This document shows positions 29,600 to 39,400 of a stretch of 64,000 nucleotides of DNA, one piece after another. A program made the position numbers and the translations under genes. The notes under the pieces are model-generated. The model ran no database searches, was not told the DNA's origin, and worked only from the letters and a program-made list of their open reading frames with translations. This stretch comes from an uncultured Clostridia bacterium. Its GTDB lineage: Bacteria > Bacillota > Clostridia > TANB77 > CAG-508. The first letter of the stretch is position 1. Each line of letters opens with the position of its first letter. Location of the stretch: positions 16,513 to 80,512 of the forward strand of contig CAQPBJ010000007.1 in NCBI GenBank assembly GCA_948852945.1, read 5' to 3'.

Positions 29600-30832
29600 T
29601 TGGAATTATCATTTAAATATCAATATACGTATTTCTTATATCCGTATATTATTGAAAGTGAAAAATACGAAAAATATTTATTAAGATTATTGAAAGATAA
29701 AAAAGTAACACTTAGAATTTTTGAAAAAGAAAAAGACTTAGATATTTATAACTATTTTAGTTCTAATATCAGACAAAACTTGTTTCCAACGTTTGAACTA
29801 AGGGATAATGATTTGAAGAATTTTAGAGAATTAAATACTGAAAAGAAAGCTAAAATATTATCAAAACATAGTTGTGTTTGTTTTGAATATATGCTTGGTC
29901 AAACTGTTGATGGAAATGAACAAGAAAATGGGGTAATATTTAATATTCCTAAAATAGATATTATTTGTTTTAATACTGGAATTTGTTTTGTAAGTATAAA
30001 GACCACAATAGATCAAAGTAACAAATTTTCTGATATTCTAAACTTTAATTATAAATTTAAAGAAATTAATTCAGAATTTGCTAGTTTAAAACAGTACGAT
30101 AATATTAATATTCAAACAGAGATGTTAGAAGATGTAGGACAAATTAATGATATAATTAGAGAGATTACTGGAAATCAAAAACAATCAGAAGGAATAGAAA
30201 ATAAATTTTATACTTTGGGATATACATGTATTCCATCTGAATATTGGAATGACAGAAATGAGTTTGAGAATTTTGAAAATGAGTTTTTGAAGTATGTAAA
30301 TACGTTTCCAAGTAATTATATTACTGATTTAAACAAAGAGAGTGAAGAACAGAACTTAAGTATTATATCTAAATTAAAATATTCACGTACAGGAATAACA
30401 AAGTCAAATTGTAATTTGCTTTGTTCAACTGTAGATATGTATAATTATACGAAATTACCTTATGAATATGAGACAGTAATTTATTATACTTATGTACTTA
30501 GGTTATATCAAAAAATATTTTTGACACAAGTAAATTCAGAATTTAGAAGTTATGATAAGATTATTTATATACGTAAAAAATTTATAGAATTTACTAAGAC
30601 AATGTGGGCAAAAGAAGTTACAAATGATGATACAGGTAGTTTATATTATAAAATTTTAGGTTCTTCATTTGAATTAGAAGAATTATTTGAACAAATAAGA
30701 AAAAAATATGAAATTATATATAAAGATTTAGATATAGAAAAAAATAATAGAAATTATAGTATTATGGTTATGTTACTTATATTGTCATTAATTTTAAACA
30801 CATTTACTATAATTGCATATATGTTTATATGA
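29600..30832 (+). CDS. hypothetical protein with C-terminal membrane anchor
   Basis: 410 residues from a TTG start after AGAGGAGAAAAAATC. It is mostly soluble and rich in Asn/Glu/Lys/Tyr. A single hydrophobic segment (about 388-409) at the extreme C-terminus makes it look tail-anchored, with a cytoplasmic N-terminal domain. An extended helical region including QIRKKYEIIYKDLDIEK precedes the anchor. I do not recognise the family. The gene sits in a likely unit with the WG-repeat gene upstream and acpS downstream (13-base gap). Confidence 0.6.
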   Translation: MELSFKYQYTYFLYPYIIESEKYEKYLLRLLKDKKVTLRIFEKEKDLDIYNYFSSNIRQNLFPTFELRDNDLKNFRELNTEKKAKILSKHSCVCFEYMLGQTVDGNEQENGVIFNIPKIDIICFNTGICFVSIKTTIDQSNKFSDILNFNYKFKEINSEFASLKQYDNINIQTEMLEDVGQINDIIREITGNQKQSEGIENKFYTLGYTCIPSEYWNDRNEFENFENEFLKYVNTFPSNYITDLNKESEEQNLSIISKLKYSRTGITKSNCNLLCSTVDMYNYTKLPYEYETVIYYTYVLRLYQKIFLTQVNSEFRSYDKIIYIRKKFIEFTKTMWAKEVTNDDTGSLYYKILGSSFELEELFEQIRKKYEIIYKDLDIEKNNRNYSIMVMLLILSLILNTFTIIAYMFI

Positions 30833-30845
30833 CAGGGAGAAAAAA

Positions 30846-31208
30846 TTGAAAGTTTCTTGTGGTACAGATATTATTGAAATTAATAGAATAAAGAAAACTA
30901 TTGATAGATTAGGCAATAAATTTATAACTACAATTTTTACTGAAAAGGAAATTGAATATTGTGAAAGTCATAGAGAAAATAAATATCAACATTATGCTGC
31001 TAGATTTGCATTAAAAGAAGCTATATATAAGGCACTATCTGAAATTGTTGAAACAGAGAAGCTTACTTGGAAAAATTTTGAAGTTATAAATTATGATGGG
31101 GGAAAACCAAAAATAAAAATTGACTGTGAAAAGGTTGAAAGTATAGATGTTTCTATTTCACATTGTAAAGAGTACGCAATTGCGACTGTAGTAGTTTTAT
31201 ATAAATAA
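30846..31208 (+). CDS. acpS: holo-[acyl-carrier-protein] synthase AcpS
   Basis: About 120 residues from a TTG start after AGGGAGAAAAAA; the frame is open further upstream, but that part overlaps the previous gene. The signature GTDIIEI near the N-terminus holds the Mg-binding Asp, and the second motif RFALKEAIYKALSE holds the Glu-Lys pair. It transfers 4'-phosphopantetheine from CoA to acyl carrier protein. Length is normal for the family. Confidence 0.93.
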   Translation: MKVSCGTDIIEINRIKKTIDRLGNKFITTIFTEKEIEYCESHRENKYQHYAARFALKEAIYKALSEIVETEKLTWKNFEVINYDGGKPKIKIDCEKVESIDVSISHCKEYAIATVVVLYK

Positions 31209-31227
31209 TAAATTTTAGGAGGTACAA

Positions 31228-31638
31228 ATGAAAAGTGAGAGAGCTGTAACTATGATAGTATTAGTGGTTACAATAATAGTATTATTGATAATTGCAGGAA
31301 TTACGATATCATATGTTATTGGAGAAGATGGTACAATTTCTCAAGCATCTAATGCGAGCTTTGAAGCGGAATTAGATCAAATAATTGAATTGATTAATGA
31401 AAAGCAAGATACATTTAACTTAGAAGAGGAAAGAACTACTCATCTTTTATCTGATTCTGATAAGCAAAGTATTTTAAGTGATAGATATAATGTAGAAGAT
31501 GAGAATAAAAAAGTTATGGATATTGAAGTTGAATATGAAAATGCAGAAATTAAGTTAATATTGACATATAAAAAATCTGCTTTTAATGATAAACAAATAG
31601 AAATCTTAAATAAAAAAGGTGCACAACCTATGAAATAA
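31228..31638 (+). CDS. type IV prepilin-like small protein
   Basis: 136 residues beginning MKSERAVTMIVLVVTIIVLLIIAG: a short basic leader followed directly by a roughly 20-residue hydrophobic helix, as in class I prepilins or pseudopilins. The canonical GFTLxE processing site is replaced by RAVTMIVL. The remainder is charged and helical (EELDQIIELINEKQD-like) with no cysteine pair. The gene at 48,409 has the same N-terminal design. No pilus assembly genes are nearby. SD AGGAGG precedes the ATG. Confidence 0.6.
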   Translation: MKSERAVTMIVLVVTIIVLLIIAGITISYVIGEDGTISQASNASFEAELDQIIELINEKQDTFNLEEERTTHLLSDSDKQSILSDRYNVEDENKKVMDIEVEYENAEIKLILTYKKSAFNDKQIEILNKKGAQPMK

Positions 31639-31660
31639 TAAAATTTTGTTATAATTAAAA

Positions 31661-31695
31661 AAAACAATCATATTTTATAGTATGATTGTTTTTTT
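31661..31695 (+). terminator. terminator after the prepilin-like gene
   Basis: Arms AAAACAATCATA and TATGATTGTTTT with a following T-run. The ATG proposed for cwlD lies in the right arm, so this hairpin may also limit cwlD translation from upstream transcripts. Confidence 0.7.
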
Positions 31696-32398
31696 AGATA
31701 GAAAAAAGATAGGTATGGTTTTATTAGGAATATTTTGTTTTTCAGCAGTATTATGTACCAGTGTAAACAATACTAGAGAATCTATATTGGTGTCTGCTAC
31801 ACCTGTTTCGTCAAAAGTAATTGTATTGGATGCTGGACATGGAAAACCTGATGGTGGAGCAGAAAGCCCTAATGGAATTACTGAAGAAAAAACTAATTTA
31901 GATATAGTACTTAAAGTACAAAAATATTTAGAGGAGAGTGGAAGTACAGTTATTTTAACTAGATCAGATGAAAATGGAATTCATGATTTAGATAAACAGA
32001 CACTTAAAGAAAAGAAAGTTTCTGATGCAAAAAATAGAGTTAAAATAGGAAATGAGGCATCTGCTGATATTTTTGTTTCGATTCATTTAAATAAAGGTGA
32101 AAGTTCACAATATAATGGATGGCAAACTTTTTATAGAGAGAATGATGAGAATGGAAAGAGATTAGCTAAATGTGTTCAAGATGGATTAAAAGAAACAATA
32201 AAGGTTGAAAACAAAAGAACTGAAAACGCAATAAAAGGAATTTATATAACTGATCATGTAGAAATTCCGATAACTATTGTTGAATGTGGCTTTTTATCTA
32301 ATCCACAAGAAGAAAAGAAATTGATAACAGATGAATATCAAAATGAATTAGCATGGGGAATATATACAGGAATATTAAATTATTTTAACTCAAATTAA
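31682..32398 (+). CDS. cwlD: N-acetylmuramoyl-L-alanine amidase CwlD-like
   Basis: 238 residues: short basic leader (DRKK), one hydrophobic segment, then an Amidase_3 domain. Zinc ligands are visible in LDAGHGKPDGGAE and SIHLNKGE, and the catalytic Glu is in IVECGFLSNPQEE. CwlD removes peptide side chains during muramic-delta-lactam formation in spore cortex. The start is uncertain: the ATG at 31682 gives a proper signal-peptide n-region but has no SD site and lies in a terminator arm. An ATG at 31715 is in frame but would lose the basic residues. A TATAAT at 31648 may serve as promoter. Confidence 0.82.
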   Translation: MIVFLDRKKIGMVLLGIFCFSAVLCTSVNNTRESILVSATPVSSKVIVLDAGHGKPDGGAESPNGITEEKTNLDIVLKVQKYLEESGSTVILTRSDENGIHDLDKQTLKEKKVSDAKNRVKIGNEASADIFVSIHLNKGESSQYNGWQTFYRENDENGKRLAKCVQDGLKETIKVENKRTENAIKGIYITDHVEIPITIVECGFLSNPQEEKKLITDEYQNELAWGIYTGILNYFNSN

Positions 32399-32409
32399 AA
32401 TTGAATAAT

Positions 32410-32566
32410 ACAAAGACAGTGATATAAAATTTAAAATTTGCTCTTCGCAATCTCCGAATAAAAAACTTCGTTTTTATATTGTAGATTGCTCAAATTCGCA
32501 CTTCATTCACTACGTTCATTTTGTTTGGTCGCTAGCGCATTTTAAATTTTATATCACTGTCTTTGT
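32410..32566. repeat. dispersed palindromic element, full copy (B)
   Basis: Locus-specific arms ACAAAGACAGTGATATAAAA (from 32410) and its complement ending at 32566 enclose a conserved core: TTGCTCTTCGCAAT, a hairpin around AAAAAACTTCGTTTTTAT, ATTGCTCAAATTCGCA and GTTTGGTCGCTAGCGC. It lies between convergent genes cwlD and the HD-GYP gene and so probably terminates both. Confidence 0.85.
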
Positions 32567-32569
32567 ATT

Positions 32570-33514
32570 TTAGACTTTTAATTTTTTAATTTCTTTAGCT
32601 TCTTTATATAGTTGAGCTATATGTTCTTTTCTATTTTTGTAAGAAATTTTATATTCATTTAGAGCATTTTCAAAGTTATCTATAGTTTCGCCATTGCTTT
32701 TTCTCAAATACATTTCAACTCCTTGTTTGAAATATTCTTTTTTAGATTCAGAATTAGTTGATAAGTATTTTTTATAGTATTTTTCAGCTTCATTTAGACG
32801 TTTAATTTCTTCTTCAATAAATTGCACATATTCAGATCTAACTACTATTTCATATTCGGTATCTTCTAAAATGACTTTAAATAGGGCTTTTAATATTTTT
32901 TTATCAATTTTGCCAACAGTTGCATCTTTGATAATCATTTTTATACCTTCTTTGGGCTTTAAAGGCTCTGAATTTTGAATTAATATATTAAGGGTATCAA
33001 TTATACCAATATGTGTTTTGTATTGCCTTTTGGCGCTTATGGCTTCAAATTCATCAGCAACACGTATAATTTGGGCTTCATAAGGAATATCTTTTTTTGT
33101 TAATCCTTGAGGATAGCCGGATCCATTTAATGCTTCGTGGTGATAATATGCTCCAGCAGCATATGGTCTAAGTTTTAAATCTTTCATGCACATATTGTAT
33201 CCAATTGTTGTATGAGTTTTCATTATTTCATATTCTTCATCAGTAAGTTTAGATGTTTTTTGTAGTACAGAAGGGGGAATAAATAATTTACCTAAATCAT
33301 GAAGATATGCGCAAATTGTACAATAAATTGTAAAACCTTCTTCACAGTGTAGATGTTCACAAAGTCTACATGTTATTGTGGCAACATTTTCACAATGTTT
33401 TCGTGTATAAGCATCTAAACTATCCAAACAACCAAGCTGATATCTCATTGCAGAATCAAGGTTGTAAGATTTTAACGAAGTTCTGTCATAAAAGTCAAAT
33501 TCGGGATCTTTCAT
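32570..33514 (-). CDS. HD-GYP domain phosphohydrolase
   Basis: 314 residues. HD signature LHDLGKLFIPP and the extended HHEALNGSGYP with the diagnostic GYP triad (about residues 70-200). Such domains usually hydrolyse cyclic-di-GMP or related dinucleotides. The last about 100 residues are charged and helical (a possible coiled coil). There is no sensor or receiver domain, so it probably acts as a soluble enzyme or is regulated by partners. A GGDEF protein that could make the substrate is encoded at 44,465. Nucleotide specificity is inferred. Confidence 0.82.
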   Translation of the reverse strand: MKDPEFDFYDRTSLKSYNLDSAMRYQLGCLDSLDAYTRKHCENVATITCRLCEHLHCEEGFTIYCTICAYLHDLGKLFIPPSVLQKTSKLTDEEYEIMKTHTTIGYNMCMKDLKLRPYAAGAYYHHEALNGSGYPQGLTKKDIPYEAQIIRVADEFEAISAKRQYKTHIGIIDTLNILIQNSEPLKPKEGIKMIIKDATVGKIDKKILKALFKVILEDTEYEIVVRSEYVQFIEEEIKRLNEAEKYYKKYLSTNSESKKEYFKQGVEMYLRKSNGETIDNFENALNEYKISYKNRKEHIAQLYKEAKEIKKLKV

Positions 33515-33655
33515 TTAATCTCTCCTATCATTTGTAAGAATTATAATTATAATATCTCTAAGAACTAATTTGGTCAAGTGAAAAGCTTGATTAAATTAGA
33601 AAATTAATATATTATATGAATGCATAATTAAGAATAGATAAGAAGAGGAAATAAG

Positions 33656-36600
33656 ATGTATTTAAAGAGAATCGAATTAGAAGGTTTTAAATCATTTGCA
33701 GATAAAACAGTTTTAGAATTTATGTCAGGAATTACTACGGTTATAGGACCTAATGGTTCTGGTAAAAGTAACATAGCAGATGCTATTAGATGGGTACTTG
33801 GAGAGCAAAGTATGAAATCTTTAAGAGGTGCTAAAACAGAAGATGTTATTTTTGCTGGAACTCAAAATAGAAAATCATTGGGATTTGCAGAAGTTTCAAT
33901 GGTATTAGATAATTCAGATCAGAAATTACCAATTGAATTTTCAGAGGTAATAGTAACTAGAAGATTATATAGAAGTGGTGAATCAGGATATTTTATAAAT
34001 AAAACACCTTGTAGGTTAAAAGATGTACTTGAACTTTTTATGGATACAGGTATTGGAAAAGATGGGTATTCAATAGTAGGACAAGGTAAGATAGATGAGA
34101 TTCTAAGTAATAAATCTGAAGAGAGAAGACATGTATTTGAAGAGGCTGCAGGTATTGTTAAATATAGAGTAAGAAAACAAGAATCTGAAAAAAAGATGGA
34201 ACAATCTAAGTTAAATTTATTAAGAATTAATGACATTATTTCAGAAATTGAAGTAAATATTGAACCAACTAGATTACAGTCCGAAAAAGCAAAAGAATAT
34301 TTAAAACTAAGAGATGAATTAAAAACCATTGAAATCGGGCTTTTCTTGTATAACATCGAAGATTATAAGAAAAAAATAGAAGAAGTTGTAAGCAATGAAG
34401 ATATTTTTAATACTCAATTAGTAAGAGAAAATGAGAGATTAGCTAATATTCAAGATTTGAAGGAAGAACTTAGAAGTACTTTAGATAAAATAACTGAGCA
34501 AATAGAAAAAATGCAAAATTTAGGTTTTGAGAATGAAAGAAAAAATGTACAAATAAAATCTGATATTAGTTTAAATACCGAAAAAATAAATAATAATAAC
34601 GAAAATATAAAACGTTTAGAAGAAGAAATTGCTGATAATAACGAAAAAATTGCAATATTAGAAGAAGAAATTGGAACTAAAAAAGGTAAGAAAGATGGCT
34701 TGAACCAAAATAAAGAAAAATTTGTTAAAGAATTGGAAGAAAAAGAAGCAAAACTTAAAGAGTTAACTGGCAATATGTCTGAAAAAGAGTTAGAAATTGA
34801 AGCTAAAAAGAAGAAATTTGATGATAATATCAATGAAAAATTCGAAATTTCTAATACAATATCAACATTAATTGCTAATTCAGAAAATGCAAAATTACGT
34901 AAAAAAGTTATTAAAGAAGAAATTGATAGTAATATTTCTGAGTTAGATTCTTCTAGATTATCAAAGTCAGAAATTTCTCAAAAATTTACTGAAATAGAGG
35001 CAAAAAGAGATAAAATTAAAGAGAAATTATCAAAGAAAAACAAATCAAAAGAAGAACTAGAAAGTAAACTTAAAGAAAGTACTTTAAAATTTAATCAATA
35101 TGAAACTACATTAAGAATGAAAGATTCAAGATTAAGATTTCTTGAGGAGACTGAAAAAGAAAAAGAAGGCTATATTAAAAGTGTTAAAGAATTATTAAAA
35201 GAATGCGAAAAAAATGGAAGCTTAAAGAAGGGCGTTCATGGAGTCATAGCGAATTTAATTAATGTTCCTAAGGAATATGAAGTTGCAATTGAAATGTGTT
35301 TAGGTTCAGTTATGCAAAATGTTGTAACAGATACAGAAGAAGACGCTAAAAGATTAGTAGAACATTTAAGAAAATTTAATTTAGGTAGAGCTAGCTTTTT
35401 ACCAATTAGCTCTGTAAAAGGAAAGAAATTAGATAAAATAAAATCTGAAAAAGGGGTAATTGGAATTGCTTCAGATTTAGTTAAATTTGATAAAAAATAT
35501 GAAGCAATTGTACTTAATTTATTAGGAAAAACAGTTATTGTTGATAATATGGATAATGCTATTTCAATAGCTAGAAAAAATTCATACGGATTTAGAATAG
35601 TTACTTTAGAAGGTGATGTTTTAAATTCTTCAGGAAGCATTAGTGGTGGTAGTGTTCAAACTAAAACTGTTAATATTTTAGGTAGATCTAGAGAGATAGA
35701 AGAACTAAAAAAAGAAATAAAAGAATTAGAAAAAACAGTTAAATCTTTGAGAGAAGAAAAAGAGAAAAATGGAAAAGAAATAGAAAATATTTTAAAAGAA
35801 ATAGCTGAATTTGATAATGAATTAAAAGAAATTGAAATTATTTATGCTACTGAAAAACAAAAAGTTACATCTATAGAAGAAGCTGTAGAAAAAGTAGAAA
35901 CAAGATTAGAAAAATTAAAATTAGAGCAAAAAGATATTGACGAAAGAGTAAAAGAAAATACGACAAAACAAGAAGAATTAGAAACAAGAAAAACTCAAAT
36001 AGATGATGAAAATAGTGAATTAAATAAAGAAATATTAGAGTTTAATAGTAAAAATAAAGATACACAAAGTATTGTAGATGAGCTTAATTTTGATATTACT
36101 AATTTGAAAATATCAGTATCTTCTTTTGATGAAAGTGAATTGTCATTAGAGGAAATGCTAGAGAGAATAAATCAAGATATAGAAAATCTTAAAAAATCAT
36201 CTGAAAATAAAGAAATACAAAGATCAAAAATGTATAAAGATAATGAAAATTTAGAAAAAACTAATATAGAATTAAACGAGAAAATAGAAGCACTTGTTTT
36301 AGATGTGTCTAATAGTGGAAGTAAAGTTGAAGAGCTAAAAAAAGATAGAATAGCTAAGAATGCTAAATTAGAAGAGACAGAAGAAAACTTTACAGCACAA
36401 ATGAGCAAAATAGATGATTTAAAAGATCAAGTAAATAAATGTGATGTAAAAAAATCAAAATTTGAGTATGAACTTGAGCAGATTGTTAGCAAAATGTGGG
36501 AAGAATATGAACTTACTCCAAATGATCCAGGTGAGTATAAGAAACCAAAAAATATAGTTGAAGTTCAAAAGCAAGTAAATGATTTAAGAGCAAGTATGAA

Positions 36601-37201
36601 AGAGCTTGGAAATGTTAATATAGACGCTATTGAGGAATATAAAAAACTAAAAGAACGTTATGATTTTATGAATGAACAACGTTTAGATTTAGAAACAACT
36701 ATGTCAAAATTAAGAAAAATGATAAATGATATGACAAACATTATGAAAGAGCAATTTGCTGAAAGATTTAAAATAATAAATAAAAACTTTTCTGAGATTT
36801 TTATTGAGTTATTTGGTGGAGGTAAAGCTGAATTAAGGCTTACAGATGAAAGTAATTTATTAGAGTCAGGAATAGAAATTGAAGTACAGCCACCTGGTAA
36901 AAAGCTTCAAAACATGATGCTTTTATCTGGTGGAGAAAGGGCTTTTACGGCTATTGCGCTATTATTTGCAATATTAAAAATAAATCCAGCTCCACTTTGC
37001 GTGTTAGATGAAATTGAAGCTGCTCTTGATGATGTAAATGTTTATAGATTTGCTGAATATTTAAAGAAATTTGCAGGAGATTCACAATTTTTAGTTATAA
37101 CACATAGAAAGGGTACTATGGAAGCTTCAAATACAGTCTATGGAATAACAATGGAGGAAAAAGGTATTTCAAAATTGTTATCATTAGACTTAAAAAAATA
37201 A
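33656..37201 (+). CDS. smc: chromosome segregation protein SMC
   Basis: 1,181 residues, the normal size. The N-terminal head has Walker A GPNGSGKSN (about 32-40) and a Q-loop. Two long coiled-coil arms (about 165-500 and 680-1010) flank a hinge (about 510-670) with the conserved ISGGSV region. The C-terminal head has signature LLSGGERAF and Walker B LCVLDEIEAALDD. The SMC-ScpAB condensin compacts and segregates the chromosome. tatD follows after 11 bases, probably in one transcript. Confidence 0.96.
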   Translation: MYLKRIELEGFKSFADKTVLEFMSGITTVIGPNGSGKSNIADAIRWVLGEQSMKSLRGAKTEDVIFAGTQNRKSLGFAEVSMVLDNSDQKLPIEFSEVIVTRRLYRSGESGYFINKTPCRLKDVLELFMDTGIGKDGYSIVGQGKIDEILSNKSEERRHVFEEAAGIVKYRVRKQESEKKMEQSKLNLLRINDIISEIEVNIEPTRLQSEKAKEYLKLRDELKTIEIGLFLYNIEDYKKKIEEVVSNEDIFNTQLVRENERLANIQDLKEELRSTLDKITEQIEKMQNLGFENERKNVQIKSDISLNTEKINNNNENIKRLEEEIADNNEKIAILEEEIGTKKGKKDGLNQNKEKFVKELEEKEAKLKELTGNMSEKELEIEAKKKKFDDNINEKFEISNTISTLIANSENAKLRKKVIKEEIDSNISELDSSRLSKSEISQKFTEIEAKRDKIKEKLSKKNKSKEELESKLKESTLKFNQYETTLRMKDSRLRFLEETEKEKEGYIKSVKELLKECEKNGSLKKGVHGVIANLINVPKEYEVAIEMCLGSVMQNVVTDTEEDAKRLVEHLRKFNLGRASFLPISSVKGKKLDKIKSEKGVIGIASDLVKFDKKYEAIVLNLLGKTVIVDNMDNAISIARKNSYGFRIVTLEGDVLNSSGSISGGSVQTKTVNILGRSREIEELKKEIKELEKTVKSLREEKEKNGKEIENILKEIAEFDNELKEIEIIYATEKQKVTSIEEAVEKVETRLEKLKLEQKDIDERVKENTTKQEELETRKTQIDDENSELNKEILEFNSKNKDTQSIVDELNFDITNLKISVSSFDESELSLEEMLERINQDIENLKKSSENKEIQRSKMYKDNENLEKTNIELNEKIEALVLDVSNSGSKVEELKKDRIAKNAKLEETEENFTAQMSKIDDLKDQVNKCDVKKSKFEYELEQIVSKMWEEYELTPNDPGEYKKPKNIVEVQKQVNDLRASMKELGNVNIDAIEEYKKLKERYDFMNEQRLDLETTMSKLRKMINDMTNIMKEQFAERFKIINKNFSEIFIELFGGGKAELRLTDESNLLESGIEIEVQPPGKKLQNMMLLSGGERAFTAIALLFAILKINPAPLCVLDEIEAALDDVNVYRFAEYLKKFAGDSQFLVITHRKGTMEASNTVYGITMEEKGISKLLSLDLKK

Positions 37202-37212
37202 GAGGAAATATT

Positions 37213-37977
37213 ATGAATTTTTTTGATTCACATGCGCATTACAATGATGAAAGGTTTTTAGATATACGAGATAAATTGATAGAAGATATGTATAATGATG
37301 AAATTACTAACATTGTATGTGCAGGTTATAATTTAGAAGCATCAAAAGATGCAATTGAATTAGCTAAGAGATATCCACATGTTTTCACAACATGTGGAAT
37401 TTCACCTAATGATATAACAGAAAATGTTGATAAAGAGTTATTAGAAATTGAGAAAATTGCTAAATATGAAAAAAATGTTGCGATAGGAGAAATTGGTCTT
37501 GATTATTACTGGAATAAAGATAATAAAGAGTTGCAAAAACAAGTATTTATTAAACAAATAGAAATGGCCAATAGATTAGATTTACCCATAGTAATTCATA
37601 CTCGTGAAGCGGTAATGGATACTGTTCAAATTTTAAAAGAACATCAGGTATTAAATAAAGGTGTTTTTCATTGCTGTCCATTAAATCAAGAGTTAATAAA
37701 AGAAGGGCTAAAGCTTGGATTTTATATATCTTTTAGTGGAAATGTTACTTTTAAAAATGCTAAATCTGCTGGTTGTATAGAGCTTGTGCCAATGGATAAA
37801 ATATTGATTGAGACGGATAGTCCTTATTTAGCTCCAGAGCCTCATAGAGGAGAGACTAATACTTCTTTATTTGTGAAGTATGTAGCACAGAAAATTGCTG
37901 AGGTTAAGGGTATTTCTTTAGAAGAGGTTGCAAATCAAACAAAAAGTAATGCGGAGGCAATTTTTAAAATTAAATAA
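37213..37977 (+). CDS. tatD: TatD-family metal-dependent DNase
   Basis: 254 residues of the amidohydrolase fold. Metal motifs in order: DSHAHYND, GEIGLDYYW, VIHTREA, and ETDSPYLAPEPHRGE near the C-terminus. TatD proteins have 3'-5' exonuclease activity on DNA. It is placed directly after smc with SD GAGGAAATATT. The stop overlaps the left arm of the dispersed element copy C. Confidence 0.92.
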   Translation: MNFFDSHAHYNDERFLDIRDKLIEDMYNDEITNIVCAGYNLEASKDAIELAKRYPHVFTTCGISPNDITENVDKELLEIEKIAKYEKNVAIGEIGLDYYWNKDNKELQKQVFIKQIEMANRLDLPIVIHTREAVMDTVQILKEHQVLNKGVFHCCPLNQELIKEGLKLGFYISFSGNVTFKNAKSAGCIELVPMDKILIETDSPYLAPEPHRGETNTSLFVKYVAQKIAEVKGISLEEVANQTKSNAEAIFKIK

Positions 37978-38237
37978 GGTATTCTATAATTAGAAATGTT
38001 GAAGTATTGCGGTATTTTAACAATATAATATTATTTAAATTGAAATTATAAAGTATAGTCGTAAAAATTAAAATGCGCTAGCGACCAAACGAGCATTTAT
38101 ATGCGAGTGCGAAATTGAGCAATTGACCTTATAAAAACGGAGTTTTTTATTAAGGTAATTGCGAAGAGCAAATTTTGATTTTTATGACTATACTTTATAA
38201 TTTTTTAGATACTTAAATATATTGTTAGAATACCTTG
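37976..38237. repeat. dispersed palindromic element, full copy (C)
   Basis: An imperfect hairpin of about 260 bases. Outer arms AAGGTATTCTA (37976) and TAGAATACCTT (38226), then inner arms around AAATTATAAAGTATAGTC and its complement. The core is the reverse complement of copy B: GCGCTAGCGACCAAAC, GCGAAATTGAGCAATT, a hairpin around ATAAAAACGGAGTTTTTTAT, ATTGCGAAGAGCAAA. It fills the whole tatD-prfA gap. Confidence 0.85.
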
Positions 38238-38296
38238 AAATTATGCAGATTTGAGTATATAATAATGGTGCTTAAAATTTTTAAAGGAGAATTTTT

Positions 38297-39355
38297 ATGT
38301 TTGATAAATTAGAAGCTGTTGAAAAGCGTTATGAGGAATTGAATCAGTTAATAAGTGATCCAGAAGTTATAGCCAGACAAAATGAGTGGAAAAACTTAAT
38401 GAAAGAACACAGCGATATGATAGACATTGTAGAAAAATATAGAGAGTATAAAAAAGTTAAACAAGCATTAGATGAAGCACAAGAAATGCTTTCTGATAAA
38501 GATTTAAAAGATTTAGCAGAAATGCAAATGTTAGAGTGTAAAGAAAATCTTGTAAAAATAGAAGAAGAGCTAAAAATACTTTTAATTCCTAAAGATAAAG
38601 ATGATGAAAAAAATATCATTTGTGAAATTCGTGGAGGAGCTGGAGGAGAAGAAGCAGCACTATTTGCAGGAACATTGTTTAGAATGTATTCTATGTATGC
38701 AGAAAGAAAAGGTTGGAAATTAGAGGTTTTAAATGAGAATGCTACAGAGCTTGGAGGATATAAAGAAATTTCATTTATGATTACAGGAAATGGTGTTTAT
38801 AGTAGATTAAAGTTTGAAAGTGGTGTTCATAGAGTTCAAAGAGTTCCAGATACAGAAAGTAGTGGTAGAATTCATACATCAACATCTACTGTAGCAGTAT
38901 TACCAGTAGTTGAAGATGTGGAAATAGAACTAAATCCAGCAGATATAAGAATGGAAGTTTTTAGAGCTTCTGGTGCAGGAGGACAGCATGTTAACAAAAC
39001 TTCATCAGCTGTTAGATTAATACATGAACCAACAGGAATTGTTGCAGAATGTCAAACAGAACGTTCACAAGTTCAAAATAGAGAATATGCAATGAGACTT
39101 CTAAAATCTAGAATTTACGAGATAGAAAAACAAAAACAAGATGAAGAACTTGCAAGTGAAAGAAAATCACAAGTTGGTGCTGGAGATAGAAGTGAAAAAA
39201 TACGTACTTATAACTATCCACAAGGACGTATAACAGATCATAGAATTGGTTTAAGTATATATCAAATGGAAGATTTCTTAAATGGAAATTTAGATGAAAT
39301 GATAGATAGTTTAACAGCATATGATAGAGCTGAAAAATTAAAAGGTGATCAATAA
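38297..39355 (+). CDS. prfA: peptide chain release factor 1
   Basis: 352 residues, normal for RF1. The catalytic GGQ motif is in GAGGQHVNKTSSAVR, and the upstream GGAGGEEAALFAG is also typical. RF1 reads UAA and UAG. The C-terminal YDRAEKLKGD is a normal RF1 ending. SD AAAGGAG precedes the ATG; a strong terminator follows. Confidence 0.95.
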   Translation: MFDKLEAVEKRYEELNQLISDPEVIARQNEWKNLMKEHSDMIDIVEKYREYKKVKQALDEAQEMLSDKDLKDLAEMQMLECKENLVKIEEELKILLIPKDKDDEKNIICEIRGGAGGEEAALFAGTLFRMYSMYAERKGWKLEVLNENATELGGYKEISFMITGNGVYSRLKFESGVHRVQRVPDTESSGRIHTSTSTVAVLPVVEDVEIELNPADIRMEVFRASGAGGQHVNKTSSAVRLIHEPTGIVAECQTERSQVQNREYAMRLLKSRIYEIEKQKQDEELASERKSQVGAGDRSEKIRTYNYPQGRITDHRIGLSIYQMEDFLNGNLDEMIDSLTAYDRAEKLKGDQ

Positions 39356-39357
39356 TT

Positions 39358-39393
39358 AAAAAGACTTAAGTTTTAAACTTAAGTCTTTTTTGT
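39358..39393. terminator. bidirectional terminator prfA / LPXTG gene
   Basis: Perfect arms AAAAAGACTTAAGTTT and AAACTTAAGTCTTTTT between convergent genes. Confidence 0.88.
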
Positions 39394-39400
39394 TTTTATT

